Notes: generated by a model from the letters alone, not told the origin. Counted from the first letter of the stretch, positions 25,195-34,463 are shown. The stretch is 51,760 nucleotides of DNA from Bdellovibrionota bacterium (GCA_963169695.1 CAUJDS010000023.1:1-51760); one strand, 5' to 3'. Numbers and translations are program-made.

Positions 25195-26027
25195 ATGCCA
25201 TGAATCGATTTGAAGAAAGAAAAAGAAAATCATTTGGTCAGCACTTCTTAGTAGATTCCTCTGTCATTGATCGCATTTTGTCCGCAACCCTTGATTTGAG
25301 CACTGAATTGAAATTGCCTAATATCCTTGAAATCGGGCCAGGAAGGGGTGCGCTGACCTCGCCTCTTCTACGCCGCTTGAGTGCCCATCATCACCTCACC
25401 GTAGTGGAAAAAGACCGCGAACTCGCCAAGGCTTGGATCGAAACCAAAGACGAAAAACTAAATGCGCACTGTGGTGATTTTTTAGAGGTGGAGCAAAAGG
25501 ACTGGAATCCGTCCGCTCTACCAACGCTGGTTTTGTCCAATTTGCCTTATTCTGCAGGAACAGCAATTTTGCTTCGGCTGACCGAATACCGAGACAATAT
25601 TCCTGCCATGGTACTCATGTTTCAAAGAGAGGTAGCCCAACGCTTGCTTGCCCCACCCAGGGACCGCAATCGAGGATCTTTGTCTCTTTTTATTCAAAAT
25701 TTGTGGAATGTGGAATCCCTGATACGAGTCTCAGCTAAATCCTTTTCCCCACCACCCAAAGTCGAGTCTGAAGTTTTGTTATTGAGGAGGCGGGATCAAC
25801 CCAAAATCCCGGAGACGGCTCTCAACCTTGATCACTGGAATCAATTGCTGCGAACTTGCTTTCGACATCCCCGAAAAATGATTCGAGCCAACTTACGAGA
25901 GCACCCCCTCGGCGAAGAAATACTAGAGCAAATTAGTTTTTCAAACACCCTGCGCGCTCAGCATTTGAGCTGGGAGAATTGGCGTGAACTCGTATTGGCT
26001 TTCCGGAATCTAAACAGTAAGGTTTGA
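25191..26027 (+). CDS. rsmA: 16S rRNA dimethyladenosine transferase RsmA (KsgA)
   Basis: RsmA dimethylates two adjacent adenosines in helix 45 of 16S rRNA late in small-subunit assembly, using SAM. The 278 residues have KSFGQHFLVDSSVIDRIL, the SAM-binding ILEIGPGRGALT and the catalytic LSNLPYSAGTAIL. A RKMIRANL segment lies near the end, as in the family. The start overlaps the tsaD stop as ATGA. A second ATG 9 bases on is possible. DUF502 starts three bases after its stop. Confidence 0.95.
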   Translation: MNAMNRFEERKRKSFGQHFLVDSSVIDRILSATLDLSTELKLPNILEIGPGRGALTSPLLRRLSAHHHLTVVEKDRELAKAWIETKDEKLNAHCGDFLEVEQKDWNPSALPTLVLSNLPYSAGTAILLRLTEYRDNIPAMVLMFQREVAQRLLAPPRDRNRGSLSLFIQNLWNVESLIRVSAKSFSPPPKVESEVLLLRRRDQPKIPETALNLDHWNQLLRTCFRHPRKMIRANLREHPLGEEILEQISFSNTLRAQHLSWENWRELVLAFRNLNSKV

Positions 26028-26030
26028 AAC

Positions 26031-26630
26031 ATGATTCAAAAGATCAAGAGCCAATTCCGACGCAACTTCATCGCGGGCGCTCTTGTCGTCGGCCCGGTAG
26101 CTATCGTTGCTTGGGTTGCAAAGCTGCTCTTTGGATTTCTATGGAATTTTGCAGGGACACTTCATCATCAACCCGACTCTTTCATCCTCCAGTCGGCTGT
26201 TTTTTTGTTCGTAGTAATCATTCTTTTTATCGGAATCTCGATCCTTGGTTGGGCCTCAAAGCAGTACCTGGGACAACGAGTCCTTCAAATGATCAAAGCC
26301 TTGATCGAAAAGATTCCCGTACTTGGTAGCGTCTATGGTGCTCTCGACCAGCTCATCAAGAATCTAGGGGGCGGTAGTGGCAAGCAATTTAGCCGCGTGG
26401 TTCTCATTGAATTTCCGAGAAAAGGGGTCTGGGCAATTGGGTTTGTTTCAGGGCCGGTTAAGACCAAAAAGCTCCCCAAGGGGTTAGTCAATGTCTTCGT
26501 TCCCGCGGTTCCTAACCCTACTTCCGGATTCCATCTCATGATTGCAGAGGATGACGTCAAAGAAACCGACCTAACCGTAGAGGAAGCCCTTCGCATGATA
26601 CTCTCCCTCGGCTTTGTGCAAGGAAACTGA
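26031..26630 (+). CDS. DUF502 family membrane protein
   Basis: This encodes 199 residues. The N-terminal half has two membrane segments: FIAGALVVGPVAIVAWVAKL and FVVIILFIGISILGWASK. RNFIAGALVVGPVAIV at the start and IEKIPVLGSVYGALDQL after the second are typical of the DUF502 family. The C-terminal half is a soluble domain with the family VPAVPNPTSGF. It lies in the tsaD-rsmA-DUF502-smpB-rpoZ cluster with 3-base gaps. The function of DUF502 is unknown to me. Confidence 0.93.
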   Translation: MIQKIKSQFRRNFIAGALVVGPVAIVAWVAKLLFGFLWNFAGTLHHQPDSFILQSAVFLFVVIILFIGISILGWASKQYLGQRVLQMIKALIEKIPVLGSVYGALDQLIKNLGGGSGKQFSRVVLIEFPRKGVWAIGFVSGPVKTKKLPKGLVNVFVPAVPNPTSGFHLMIAEDDVKETDLTVEEALRMILSLGFVQGN

Positions 26631-26633
26631 CGA

Positions 26634-27104
26634 GTGAAACTCATTGCGGGTAATCCCAAAGCCAAATCCGAGTATTTTATCGAGGAAGTGGTTGAGGCGG
26701 GCCTGGTACTCACTGGCACCGAAGTCAAAAGCCTGCGGTCCCATACACCCGACATTAAAGACGCCTATGTCCATATTCGAGCCAATGCTGAAGGAAATTT
26801 TGAAGCTTTTCTCCTCCACGCCCACATCCCCGTCTACGCCAATGGCAATATATGGAATCACGCTCCCCTTCGCGACCGCAAACTTCTCCTTCAGCGTCGC
26901 CAAATAGACAAGCTCTATGGGCAGATCATCCAGAAAGGGAAGTCCCTCATCCCCTTGAAGCTCTATTTCAAGGAAGGAATAGCCAAAATTGAGCTAGGTC
27001 TCGGCGTAGGAAAGAAGCACCACGACAAACGCCAGGACATCAAAAATCGCACGGTTCAACGTGAGATGGATCAGGCCATGAAGAGGTCCGGCAGAAACCG
27101 CTGA
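26634..27104 (+). CDS. smpB: SsrA-binding protein SmpB
   Basis: SmpB binds tmRNA and delivers it to stalled ribosomes for trans-translation. The 156 residues have [36 protein letters not shown] and the basic C-terminal [20 protein letters not shown] that fills the mRNA channel. The start is GTG 26634, four bases after the DUF502 stop. The tmRNA gene (ssrA) itself was not seen in the window. Confidence 0.95.
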   Translation: MKLIAGNPKAKSEYFIEEVVEAGLVLTGTEVKSLRSHTPDIKDAYVHIRANAEGNFEAFLLHAHIPVYANGNIWNHAPLRDRKLLLQRRQIDKLYGQIIQKGKSLIPLKLYFKEGIAKIELGLGVGKKHHDKRQDIKNRTVQREMDQAMKRSGRNR

Positions 27105-27163
27105 GACCTCCTCATCCGCATGCCTCCTTGACTCGGGATAGCCACTTTGGTACGCCATGGGTC

Positions 27164-27415
27164 ATGGCACGAATCACTGCGGAAGATTGTTTGGTCGTAG
27201 TTCCTAATATGTATGAGTTGGTCCTTGTGGCTACCAAAAGGACACGCCAGCTTTATCGAGGGGCAGATCCCTTGGTTCGAAGCCGCAACCGTGTTCACGT
27301 TACTGCATTGCGAGAAATTGCTGCTAATAAAGTTCGTGCCGCTATTCCAGAGGCTTCAAACGGCCTAGACGACGAAGAAGAAAATCCAATCGCAGAATTA
27401 AACGCCTTAAACTAA
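27164..27415 (+). CDS. rpoZ: RNA polymerase omega subunit
   Basis: This encodes 83 residues starting [20 protein letters not shown], followed by [14 protein letters not shown] and [12 protein letters not shown], the usual omega pattern. Omega helps assemble RNA polymerase and contributes to a ppGpp site. The start was set to ATG 27164. The upstream in-frame TTG at 27128 would add 12 non-conserved residues. No clear Shine-Dalgarno precedes it. A TTGACT lies 30 bases upstream of the ATG, but no good -10 box follows it. It ends 36 bp before the convergent lon. Confidence 0.9.
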   Translation: MARITAEDCLVVVPNMYELVLVATKRTRQLYRGADPLVRSRNRVHVTALREIAANKVRAAIPEASNGLDDEEENPIAELNALN

Positions 27416-27451
27416 AGCCTATCATTAAGTGTTTAGTGCTCAATTTGATGT

Positions 27452-29959
27452 TTAATGCTCTATAGCAGGAACTATTCCAGCATCCTTCGGCGGACGACCT
27501 AAGAATCGTTTTCGAGCGGTCTGCTTTGCTTTCTCAGACATTTTTTGTTTTCCGCCCTGAAGGGCCAATTCAAGTACTTCTTCCAACCGAGAGACCCAGT
27601 GCAGAGTCATTCCATCCAATGCGTACTTGGGGATGTCGACAAGATCTTTTTGATTCGAAGCAGGCAAAATGACGGTGTTGATGCCCGCGCGTTTGGCGGC
27701 CAATAATTTTTCCTTCAGGCCTCCAATAGGCAATACTCTTCCGGTCAATGAAAGCTCACCCGTCATCGCAAGCTTTTGTTTGGAGGTTCGACCCGTCATA
27801 AGGGAATAGATTGTGGTCGCCATTGTGATTCCAGCAGATGGGCCATCTTTGGGAATGGCACCGGCCGGAATATGCAGGTGAATATCTTTGTTTCTAAAAT
27901 CGCTTTGAGCCAGGTCCAACTCTTCCGCGAGCTTTTTCTTTACGTAAGTCCAGGCGATATTGGCACTTTCGGTCATGACCTCGCCCATGCTTCCGGTGAG
28001 CTTCAATTGGCCACTGCCTGGTAGGTCAGTCGCCTCGATGAATAAAATATCTCCTCCCATGGGAGTCCATGCTAGGCCAACAAGTACTCCTGGTTGGACA
28101 ATTCTTTCCGCCAATTCATTGGTGAATCGCTTAGCACCCAACCACTTTTGCAAATCACTCGATCGAATAATGATCGGACGACTTGGTCCGGACGACTTGG
28201 AGCCGCTGTTGGCTTTGCGTGTAACAATTCGAGTGGCTGCTTTGCGAGCGATGCGTTCGACCAATTGTTGCACCGAGCGCATGCCAGGCTCTCTCGAATA
28301 ATCGAGCATCATTGTCTTGATTGTTGTTTTAGGAAATTTGAGTAGCGAAGGTCGAATTCCGGTTTTTTCAAGGACCTTAGGAATAACGTACCTCGAAGCG
28401 ATTTCTTGCTTCTCTTCCAAGGTATATCCTGGAATCTCGATGACCTCCATTCGGTCCAAGAGAGGAGCAGGAATCGTCGAGGTTGAGTTTGCAGTCGCTA
28501 TAAAAAGAATATTAGAAAGATCAAATGGCACATCCAAATAGTGATCAAGGAAGTTGTGGTTTTGCTCAGGGTCCAAAACCTCAAGCAACGCACTAGCGGG
28601 ATCTCCCTGATAGCTCTGGCCTAACTTGTCTATTTCGTCCAACATGATGGCGGCGTTCTTGGATCCCGCTCGCTTCAATGCCTGTACAATTTTACCTGAC
28701 ATGGCGCCGACGTAAGTACGACGATGGCCCTTTATCTCAGCCTCATCACGCATTCCGCCCAATGAAAACCGATAAAATTTTCGCCCCAAAGTCCTTGCGA
28801 TGGATTTTCCGATGGAAGTTTTTCCAACTCCTGGAGGACCAACGAGACAGATAATGGATCCCTTTGGATCTTCTTTCTTAAGCTTTAATTTTCGAACTGC
28901 AAGAAACTCGACAATGCGGTCTTTAACTTTTTCGAGACCGTAATGATCTTCATCCAAGATCGCGCGGGCTTTCCTCACATCGAGGTTATCTTTTGTTTCG
29001 ATACTCCACGGAAGTGCGCAAAGCGTATCTAAATAATTTCGTGAAATATTGTATTCGGGAGAGGTTTCGGACGTGGTTTCAAATTTATCTAGTTCTTCCA
29101 GCGCTACTTTTTTTACTTCTTCAGGCATGCCTGCTTCATCGATTTTCTTCCGAAAAGACTTGCTTGCTTTGGTTTTGGGGTCCTCTTCAATTCCCAACTC
29201 TTTACGAATGGCTTTGAGCTGCTCCTTAAGAAAAAACTCACGCTGCATGGAATTGATTTTGCTATTCACGTCCTCCTGAATTTTCTTCTGAAGATTGGCG
29301 ACGTCTTGTTCTTTTCGAAGAAAGAGCAATAATTTTTCAAATCGCTCTTTGACAGCAAGTGTCTCCAAAAAATCCTGACCATCTACTTTGCCAAGTGCCA
29401 GGGCAAAGGCGACCAAATCTGCAACCGTACCAGGTCCCGGAGCATTGATCATTGCCAGCCGCATCTCTTCTGTAAAAAATGGGTTGACGTCAGATAGTTT
29501 CTTCACGTCGGAGATCACCGAGCGAGTCAAAGCGTCGATCTCAGGTCCGCCGTCTACTTGATCTTCTAAGTACTTGGGTTCGACCAATAAGTGTGGCGAC
29601 TCCGAAAGTACACGTTCCACTCGAAAACGCCTCATGCCGTGAAGCAAGAGGTTCACTGAACCGTCCGGCAGCTTGATCCGCTTAATGATTTTGCAAAGCA
29701 CGCCAATTTGGTAGAGATCAGAGATGCTCGTTTTTTCTGTGAGCTGATCACTTTTCAGAAGCAGCAAACCGACGACACGATTGGTTGAAATCGCTTCCTC
29801 GGCACTCGCCACCCAGTTAGTCAAAGCAATCGACAGCGGAGCCATCAATGCCGGATAGACAATGGGACCATTGAGAGGAAGCACCATAAGGCTGGGAGGA
29901 AGCAAAGGTTCTGGTAAGGTCAGTTCTCTCGGTGCATTGAGGGAGTCATCGTTGATCAT
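27452..29959 (-). CDS. lon: ATP-dependent protease Lon
   Basis: Lon degrades damaged and regulatory proteins in the cytoplasm. The 835 residues have an N-terminal LON domain (VLPLNGPIVYPALMAPLSIA), a coiled-coil middle and an AAA+ module with Walker A GPPGVGKTS (near 373) and Walker B IMLDEIDKLG. The Ser-Lys protease domain follows. By count from ATG 29959, Ser708 lies in DGPSAG and Lys751 in GGLKEK, 43 apart as in E. coli Lon. An in-frame TTG at 29971 is an alternative start. The C-terminus carries a short Lys/Arg-rich tail. No Shine-Dalgarno is apparent. Confidence 0.96.
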   Translation of the reverse strand: MINDDSLNAPRELTLPEPLLPPSLMVLPLNGPIVYPALMAPLSIALTNWVASAEEAISTNRVVGLLLLKSDQLTEKTSISDLYQIGVLCKIIKRIKLPDGSVNLLLHGMRRFRVERVLSESPHLLVEPKYLEDQVDGGPEIDALTRSVISDVKKLSDVNPFFTEEMRLAMINAPGPGTVADLVAFALALGKVDGQDFLETLAVKERFEKLLLFLRKEQDVANLQKKIQEDVNSKINSMQREFFLKEQLKAIRKELGIEEDPKTKASKSFRKKIDEAGMPEEVKKVALEELDKFETTSETSPEYNISRNYLDTLCALPWSIETKDNLDVRKARAILDEDHYGLEKVKDRIVEFLAVRKLKLKKEDPKGSIICLVGPPGVGKTSIGKSIARTLGRKFYRFSLGGMRDEAEIKGHRRTYVGAMSGKIVQALKRAGSKNAAIMLDEIDKLGQSYQGDPASALLEVLDPEQNHNFLDHYLDVPFDLSNILFIATANSTSTIPAPLLDRMEVIEIPGYTLEEKQEIASRYVIPKVLEKTGIRPSLLKFPKTTIKTMMLDYSREPGMRSVQQLVERIARKAATRIVTRKANSGSKSSGPSRPIIIRSSDLQKWLGAKRFTNELAERIVQPGVLVGLAWTPMGGDILFIEATDLPGSGQLKLTGSMGEVMTESANIAWTYVKKKLAEELDLAQSDFRNKDIHLHIPAGAIPKDGPSAGITMATTIYSLMTGRTSKQKLAMTGELSLTGRVLPIGGLKEKLLAAKRAGINTVILPASNQKDLVDIPKYALDGMTLHWVSRLEEVLELALQGGKQKMSEKAKQTARKRFLGRPPKDAGIVPAIEH

Positions 29960-30029
29960 GCTAAGCAACACTATGGGATCTAACCAATGGTTGGCAAGGA
30001 AGAGCTGAGGAATCTCGCTGAGGCATTGA

Positions 30030-30050
30030 AATCACTCAGGTTTAGTGATT
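30030..30050. repeat. Inverted repeat between lon and the upstream exported protein gene
   Basis: AATCACT (30030-30036) and AGTGATT (30044-30050) are perfect inverted arms with a 7-base spacer. It lies after the stop of the 30068 gene and 71 bases before the lon start, all on the minus strand. It could be an operator for lon or part of a terminator. There is no T-run after it. Confidence 0.4.
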
Positions 30051-30067
30051 GCGAACTCTAAGGAAGA

Positions 30068-30637
30068 TTATTTTGGACGGGTAATATCCAAAATAATTCG
30101 TGACGGATTTTCCAGGTAAAAGGCCCGAACTCCGGTCATCTTCTTAAGCTGAATGGCAAAGGACCATCGGTCTTTCTCCAGTACGGGAAGAATCTCAAAA
30201 TCTTCAATGAGCGATTTTTCTCTCAACTTTGCCGCCTCTTCCTTTAATTTTGGGAAGGAAAGTTGCGGATCCAAGACGACTTTCCCAAAAAGGGTAACTT
30301 CAACGCGCTTTTTTTCTTCTTGGAGACCTACGTAGAAATAAGGCACCCCCTTCAACGGAGCTTTGTCGCCAAGGTCAACTCCATCAAGGTCGAGGACGAT
30401 ACGATCAAAATCCTTCCCCGACTTCTGGCTGGACCGCCTAATCCTTCGAACAGAAAAGTCTTGGATGGCCCTGTCGCCTCCAGATGTTATCCCTTTCGGA
30501 ATAAACAACGGAGTCTCTCGGGACTCTGCCACATGAATGTCCTCAGGCTGGATCCCAGCCGGCACTGTCGCTAACGCAGGCACACTCGTCACCAGGAGCA
30601 CCGAACCCAATACAAGAAATCTAAGGCTTCTTTCCAC
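30068..30637 (-). CDS. Exported protein, AMIN-domain-like
   Basis: This encodes 189 residues from GTG 30637 with a GAGGAGG Shine-Dalgarno that lies inside the end of the upstream gene (17-base overlap). The signal peptide is FLVLGSVLLVTSVPALATVP. The mature part has FDRIVLDLDGV, FYVGLQEEKKRVEVTLFGKV and a final NPSRIILDITRPK. The last motif resembles AMIN domains, which often target envelope proteins to peptidoglycan. The likeness is weak. Its partner upstream is exported with a C-terminal membrane segment. Confidence 0.8.
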   Translation of the reverse strand: MERSLRFLVLGSVLLVTSVPALATVPAGIQPEDIHVAESRETPLFIPKGITSGGDRAIQDFSVRRIRRSSQKSGKDFDRIVLDLDGVDLGDKAPLKGVPYFYVGLQEEKKRVEVTLFGKVVLDPQLSFPKLKEEAAKLREKSLIEDFEILPVLEKDRWSFAIQLKKMTGVRAFYLENPSRIILDITRPK

Positions 30638-31436
30638 GCAAAATCCTCCTCAGCGCGTAAACGGCATAGACCGCAGAACCCAGCAGGGTCCCAAAAAACA
30701 GAATTTGTGTGAACGGAGCCCGAGAACCTGAGCGAGGCGCCGCTTGGACAAGCTCGGTCTCTGCTTTTTTGCCACTGTCGCCCGCTTCTTCAGTTGTACC
30801 GCCATTTTCCTTTTTTTCTTCCTTATCATTGGAATCGGACAGGGGCTTGTCACTTTCTTGTGTTGCGACCAGCTCTCGCAGCCTCACCAAGGTCCAGGGA
30901 GTGGCAACAGGGGGGGCTACTGCCCCTTTTGGGTCAGCAACCGTGTGATCATGTTCACTATAGAAGCCGACAGGGGTAGGGTTGATTCCAGGTCCAACCA
31001 GGGCCTCTCCGTCTGAGGTCGCTTGGACTTCGAATCGCCCCATCATCATGCTCAAAACTGCAAAGGAGCCATCCTCAAAGGGCTGCCCCAACATCAATAC
31101 AACGTCCTCATCTACACCAAAAACGGCGGCTCCTGGCACAGTCATGCTGAGCCCATCTTTCTCGCCACCAATACCTCGAATAGCTATCAAAGCGCCCTTC
31201 GCAAGTGATCCCTTCAAGACCTCAGTAATTTGCAATGACGTAAAAGTGTAGATTCGATCGACGCCGTCCGAATCCTTGACCCATCGCGACTCAGCCCCAG
31301 AAGTGATTCCGCGAACGATAAGTGGTGTCGCTCGCACCTTGTCCGGGAAAGGAGGAACATAAAAGGACGTCGCTCCAGACAATGTGGACGTGCCAAGCAT
31401 CCAAACCATAAAGCCGATTGAAAAAGATGTGCGCAT
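30621..31436 (-). CDS. Exported protein with C-terminal membrane segment
   Basis: This encodes 271 residues with a signal peptide (MVWMLGTSTLSGATSF). A globular domain to about residue 180 contains VRGITSGAESRW and ALIAIRGIGGE. It is followed by a Lys/Glu-rich linker and a C-terminal hydrophobic segment (ILFFGTLLGSAVYAVYALRR) ending in RGKKP. The layout suggests a protein anchored in the inner membrane with its domain in the periplasm. I do not recognise the family. It overlaps the AMIN-like gene by 17 bases. Confidence 0.78.
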   Translation of the reverse strand: MRTSFSIGFMVWMLGTSTLSGATSFYVPPFPDKVRATPLIVRGITSGAESRWVKDSDGVDRIYTFTSLQITEVLKGSLAKGALIAIRGIGGEKDGLSMTVPGAAVFGVDEDVVLMLGQPFEDGSFAVLSMMMGRFEVQATSDGEALVGPGINPTPVGFYSEHDHTVADPKGAVAPPVATPWTLVRLRELVATQESDKPLSDSNDKEEKKENGGTTEEAGDSGKKAETELVQAAPRSGSRAPFTQILFFGTLLGSAVYAVYALRRILRGKKP

Positions 31437-31474
31437 CGCTTAAAGAATACCTCGAATACCGTTTGTCGCCAAAG

Positions 31475-31490
31475 ATGACAATACTGTCAT
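31475..31490. repeat. Short inverted repeat upstream of tRNA-Lys
   Basis: ATGACA (31475-31480) and TGTCAT (31485-31490) are perfect inverted arms separated by four bases, 21 bases before the tRNA and 39 bases upstream of the divergent gene at 31436. A protein-binding site is possible. It could be chance. Confidence 0.3.
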
Positions 31491-31511
31491 GACTCGACGC
31501 ATTTTCAAAGT

Positions 31512-31587
<76 letters not shown>

Positions 31588-31655
31588 TTTTGCACACAAG
31601 GTGCGGGCTTACTTACGGGACCTGGTGCAACTAATGCAGCCCGTCCCACGTACCT

Positions 31656-32153
31656 CTAACCACAGCATTTTTTAAATTTTTTTCCGCTGCCGCAAGTACA
31701 GGGATCATTGCGCCCAATCTTGGCAGATTCACGAACGATAGGCTGTTGGGGCGGGTGATGATGGCCTTGGCCTTCTTCATGCTCGTGCGCGTCTCCATCC
31801 ACAAAATACCATTGCTGAGTCTTCTCATCTTTTCGAAACAAGGCAACTTCATGATGCTCCATCATCTTTTCGTGGGCCCGATATTTGGCCACAAACTCGA
31901 CTTTGCTTCCTTGAACTTTAACGACCTCTAGCCCCAACCATTCTGAGTCCATCCATTCGCGCACAGATGCTTCGTCGAATTCACGTCGCTTCTCAGGTGC
32001 CATGGTTTTGCGGATATAATCGAGATGGCCCTTAACGTAAGCAGTGTAGCGAGAGCGCATAAGCGCTTCCGCCGAGGGAGCACTTTGAGTTCCGTTTAGA
32101 TAGGGTTCGCAGCAGGCTTCATAGTTTCGACTCGTTCCACAAGGACATTGCAT
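31656..32153 (-). CDS. YchJ-family protein with two SEC-C motifs
   Basis: This encodes 165 residues. SEC-C type zinc motifs sit at both ends: [19 protein letters not shown] at the start and [18 protein letters not shown] at the end. Between them is the YchJ-type domain with [12 protein letters not shown] and [10 protein letters not shown] (UPF0225/NTF2-like). A His/Glu-rich linker ([15 protein letters not shown]) precedes the C-terminal motif. The SEC-C motif of SecA binds SecB and ribosomes. The role in YchJ proteins is unknown. No Shine-Dalgarno is seen, and the promoter ends 6 bases before the ATG. Confidence 0.9.
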   Translation of the reverse strand: MQCPCGTSRNYEACCEPYLNGTQSAPSAEALMRSRYTAYVKGHLDYIRKTMAPEKRREFDEASVREWMDSEWLGLEVVKVQGSKVEFVAKYRAHEKMMEHHEVALFRKDEKTQQWYFVDGDAHEHEEGQGHHHPPQQPIVRESAKIGRNDPCTCGSGKKFKKCCG

Positions 32154-32159
32154 TGGGGC

Positions 32160-32188
32160 AATATACTGTGACCTGTCTTACTGCACAA
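32160..32188 (-). promoter_or_regulatory. Sigma-70-type promoter of the YchJ-family gene, probably leaderless
   Basis: On the minus strand TTGTGC is followed by a 17-base spacer, TATATT, six bases and the ATG at 32153. Transcription would start at or next to the start codon, as at the nucleotidyltransferase gene at 4593. Confidence 0.6.
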
Positions 32189-32208
32189 GGTACGGATTGA
32201 ATCGGGCG

Positions 32209-32919
32209 CTAATCTTCGATTTTTTTGAGTTTAAGTAATTCGTAGTGAGACAATGCAAGGGACGCCAGTGCATTTCCTAACTTACCGCTAGCTATATTAA
32301 ATTGCGCTTCCGTAATATAATTATTCGCCAACGCAATTTTCTCTTCTACCTCTTTTGCCGATCCGATTAACTTATCATGGTCAAGATTCGATATCTGCTC
32401 GCGTTCGATCATTGACAACTGTTCCAAATCCGCTCGACTACCGATGTGTCTAATATTTTCAACTGCGTAGGCTATGACAAGTCTAAAAATTCCATTGCCG
32501 AGTGAAAATTCACTCGGCAATTTGAAATCAACTAGCCTGATTTCGACTAAATTCTTATTAACCTTAACAGATCCCTCAAAGCGTGCCGCGGTATAGGCCC
32601 CTTGCTTAGTTGTATGCAGATCTATTTGCATTTCTCCAATAAGGACCTGAATTGGCCAGTTTCTACTGCTATTTGCCTCGGCAACTTCAATCACGCTAGC
32701 TCGGATGTGATTGAGCGTATCATTTGACACGCCCTGCGTAGGATCACTTGCCTGAAATTTCCATCGGTTAAGAAAGCGGCGGACCATACCTGGATTTGAA
32801 TGCCTAACTCTGACGACGATATTTTTGTATTCCGAATTCCCAAAACCACAAAGACTAGGGTCCGTCGAAGCAAATGCGGACGAACACAAAAGCAAAACAA
32901 GAACTCCAAAATATTTCAT
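32209..32919 (-). CDS. Exported protein of unknown function
   Basis: This encodes 236 residues with a clear signal peptide (FGVLVLLLCSSAFAS-TDP) and a GAGGAGTG Shine-Dalgarno. The middle has beta-strand-like segments (VLIGEMQIDLHTT, VRLVDF-type) and the C-terminal part is helical (EVEEKIALANNYITEAQFNI). It has one Cys soon after the cleavage site (SLCGFGN). I do not recognise the family. It is the first gene in a small cluster of exported unknowns. Confidence 0.8.
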   Translation of the reverse strand: MKYFGVLVLLLCSSAFASTDPSLCGFGNSEYKNIVVRVRHSNPGMVRRFLNRWKFQASDPTQGVSNDTLNHIRASVIEVAEANSSRNWPIQVLIGEMQIDLHTTKQGAYTAARFEGSVKVNKNLVEIRLVDFKLPSEFSLGNGIFRLVIAYAVENIRHIGSRADLEQLSMIEREQISNLDHDKLIGSAKEVEEKIALANNYITEAQFNIASGKLGNALASLALSHYELLKLKKIED

Positions 32920-33069
32920 GTGGCACTCCTCTGTGGAAAGTCAGGGGCGTTATTGGTGACGAAGGATCCAAGAAGGGGCTACCATTGAGGAATCTTGTGC
33001 ACAACCCTCAAAACTTTGGGGCAGAAGGTAGTCCGTACCTCTAAAAGACGACCGCTAGGCGCGATTGAC

Positions 33070-33471
33070 ATGCGTTCTAGATATGTTAGTGCAACTTTCA
33101 TGTGGCTACGAGTCTGCTTCTTCTTATTAATTGGTATCATCCAGATCTTTTGCCGAGAAGGCATGGCGTGCAACGACGTCTTTGATTCTAATAGAGATCC
33201 ACGAGGCCGCATCGTGGGATATGGCCCGGGCGGACCAGATGACCCGATCTATGAAAATTTAGGTGAGCATCTTGGTCATGACCTAGATGGCAACGCCATC
33301 TACAAAAAAATTGGAACCGTCTACCGTCATGATGGGAGAGGGTTTGTGACGGGTCACTCGGGTCTGGACAGTGAGCCGCTTTACAATGGCGAAGCCGAGT
33401 CAAAATATGATGCGTTTGGTGACCGAATCATTCCTCGCTTAAGTTCTGATCCTGATAGCTCCTCGTATTGA
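33070..33471 (+). CDS. Small exported protein, start uncertain
   Basis: The frame runs from a TTG at 32995 to 33471. I chose ATG 33070 (133 aa) because it puts a hydrophobic segment (MWLRVCFFLLIGIIQIF) near the N-terminus. The TTG at 32995 and the ATG at 33100 are alternatives. The mature part is short, charged and Gly/Asp/Tyr-rich (GGPDDPIYENLGEHLGHDLDG, IYKKIGTVYRHDGRG). It is lost by 33471, and the convergent 33555 gene begins 84 bases away. I do not recognise it. Its size and signal peptide support a real gene. Confidence 0.6.
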   Translation: MRSRYVSATFMWLRVCFFLLIGIIQIFCREGMACNDVFDSNRDPRGRIVGYGPGGPDDPIYENLGEHLGHDLDGNAIYKKIGTVYRHDGRGFVTGHSGLDSEPLYNGEAESKYDAFGDRIIPRLSSDPDSSSY

Positions 33472-33554
33472 CAAGACAACGAGCGATTCATTATTAGCAA
33501 ATCAAAATGTTCATGACGCGCCTCGGGCCAAAAAGGCGACGGGCACTTATGCTC

Positions 33555-34463
33555 CTAAGGCGCTGCGCGATCCACAATCGCCATATAGGGCTCCTTGCTC
33601 CATTGAGCAAGGCGGGGCCATCGTGTTTCAATCATTTCATCGGGTGCAAGCCCCACGACTAAAACCTGTTCGCGACGGCTTCCCCCCTTATCAAGGTAAG
33701 GAAGGACAAAGGCAACTGCATCACCACTTTCGCGAAGATGAATGGGCTCTGCAGAACCGACGGTCAATCGGTCCGAAGAAATTCTACCTAGCGATCGGGT
33801 CGCCAAAAGTGCAAACCAAGCCCCGGCAAATCCCAGGGTTGGACCAAAGCTGGTCGTTCCATAGTGGCCATTCTCCCAAACGCCCAAGGCTGCAAAAAAT
33901 CCCATGCCCACAAGCGAACCCAAATTGAGAACCTTCTTCAGCGCTTTTGGTCCTGGCCTTTCGTGAATCTCGACGGGAGCTGGTGACCATAGCATGGGAT
34001 CAAAAATGGCCATCACGCCATTGTCCCTTCGAAAAACATGTTCCGCTTCTACAAAACGGTCTAAAGAAGCATGCTCTGCCGCAGCCAAAGCATCAGTGAT
34101 TTCTGCATTCAATTCGGCAATCTCTTCACGCCCTTTGGCAAATGCAAGCACCACTTCACCGCCTTGAGGTTGCTGGAGGCGTCCAACAAATGCTGCCTTT
34201 TCGCCTTCGTTCATTATTGGCTCTAAGAGCTTAGACGACTCCAACCGAATAACTCTCAAGGTGTCAGGCCTGAGAAATCCTCCCATGTGGGTGGAGTAGG
34301 CTAGGTCTATTGATTCCCGTCTTTCAGAATTGCCACTGCTTATACCAAAGACCGTCTGACAATAGGCATTGACCCCATCTTGATTGGCCAAGACCGAATC
34401 CATTGGAATAACTGTAAGAAAGCTCAGAACTAAAACGGCGGAAAACGCACGTCGAATGAACAT
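33555..34463 (-). CDS. Exported membrane-associated protein of unknown function
   Basis: This encodes 302 residues from ATG 34463 with an AGGGG Shine-Dalgarno. A GTG one codon earlier is the alternative. A signal peptide (FSAVLVLSFLTVIPMDSVLA) is followed by a domain with FVGRLQQPQGGEVVLAF and a helical region (EIAELNAEITDALAAAEHAS). Two hydrophobic segments lie near residues 180-225 (LNLGSLVGMGFFAALGVW, GFAGAWFALLATRSLG). The C-terminal part is soluble. I do not recognise the family. An envelope location is likely. Confidence 0.8.
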   Translation of the reverse strand: MFIRRAFSAVLVLSFLTVIPMDSVLANQDGVNAYCQTVFGISSGNSERRESIDLAYSTHMGGFLRPDTLRVIRLESSKLLEPIMNEGEKAAFVGRLQQPQGGEVVLAFAKGREEIAELNAEITDALAAAEHASLDRFVEAEHVFRRDNGVMAIFDPMLWSPAPVEIHERPGPKALKKVLNLGSLVGMGFFAALGVWENGHYGTTSFGPTLGFAGAWFALLATRSLGRISSDRLTVGSAEPIHLRESGDAVAFVLPYLDKGGSRREQVLVVGLAPDEMIETRWPRLAQWSKEPYMAIVDRAAP

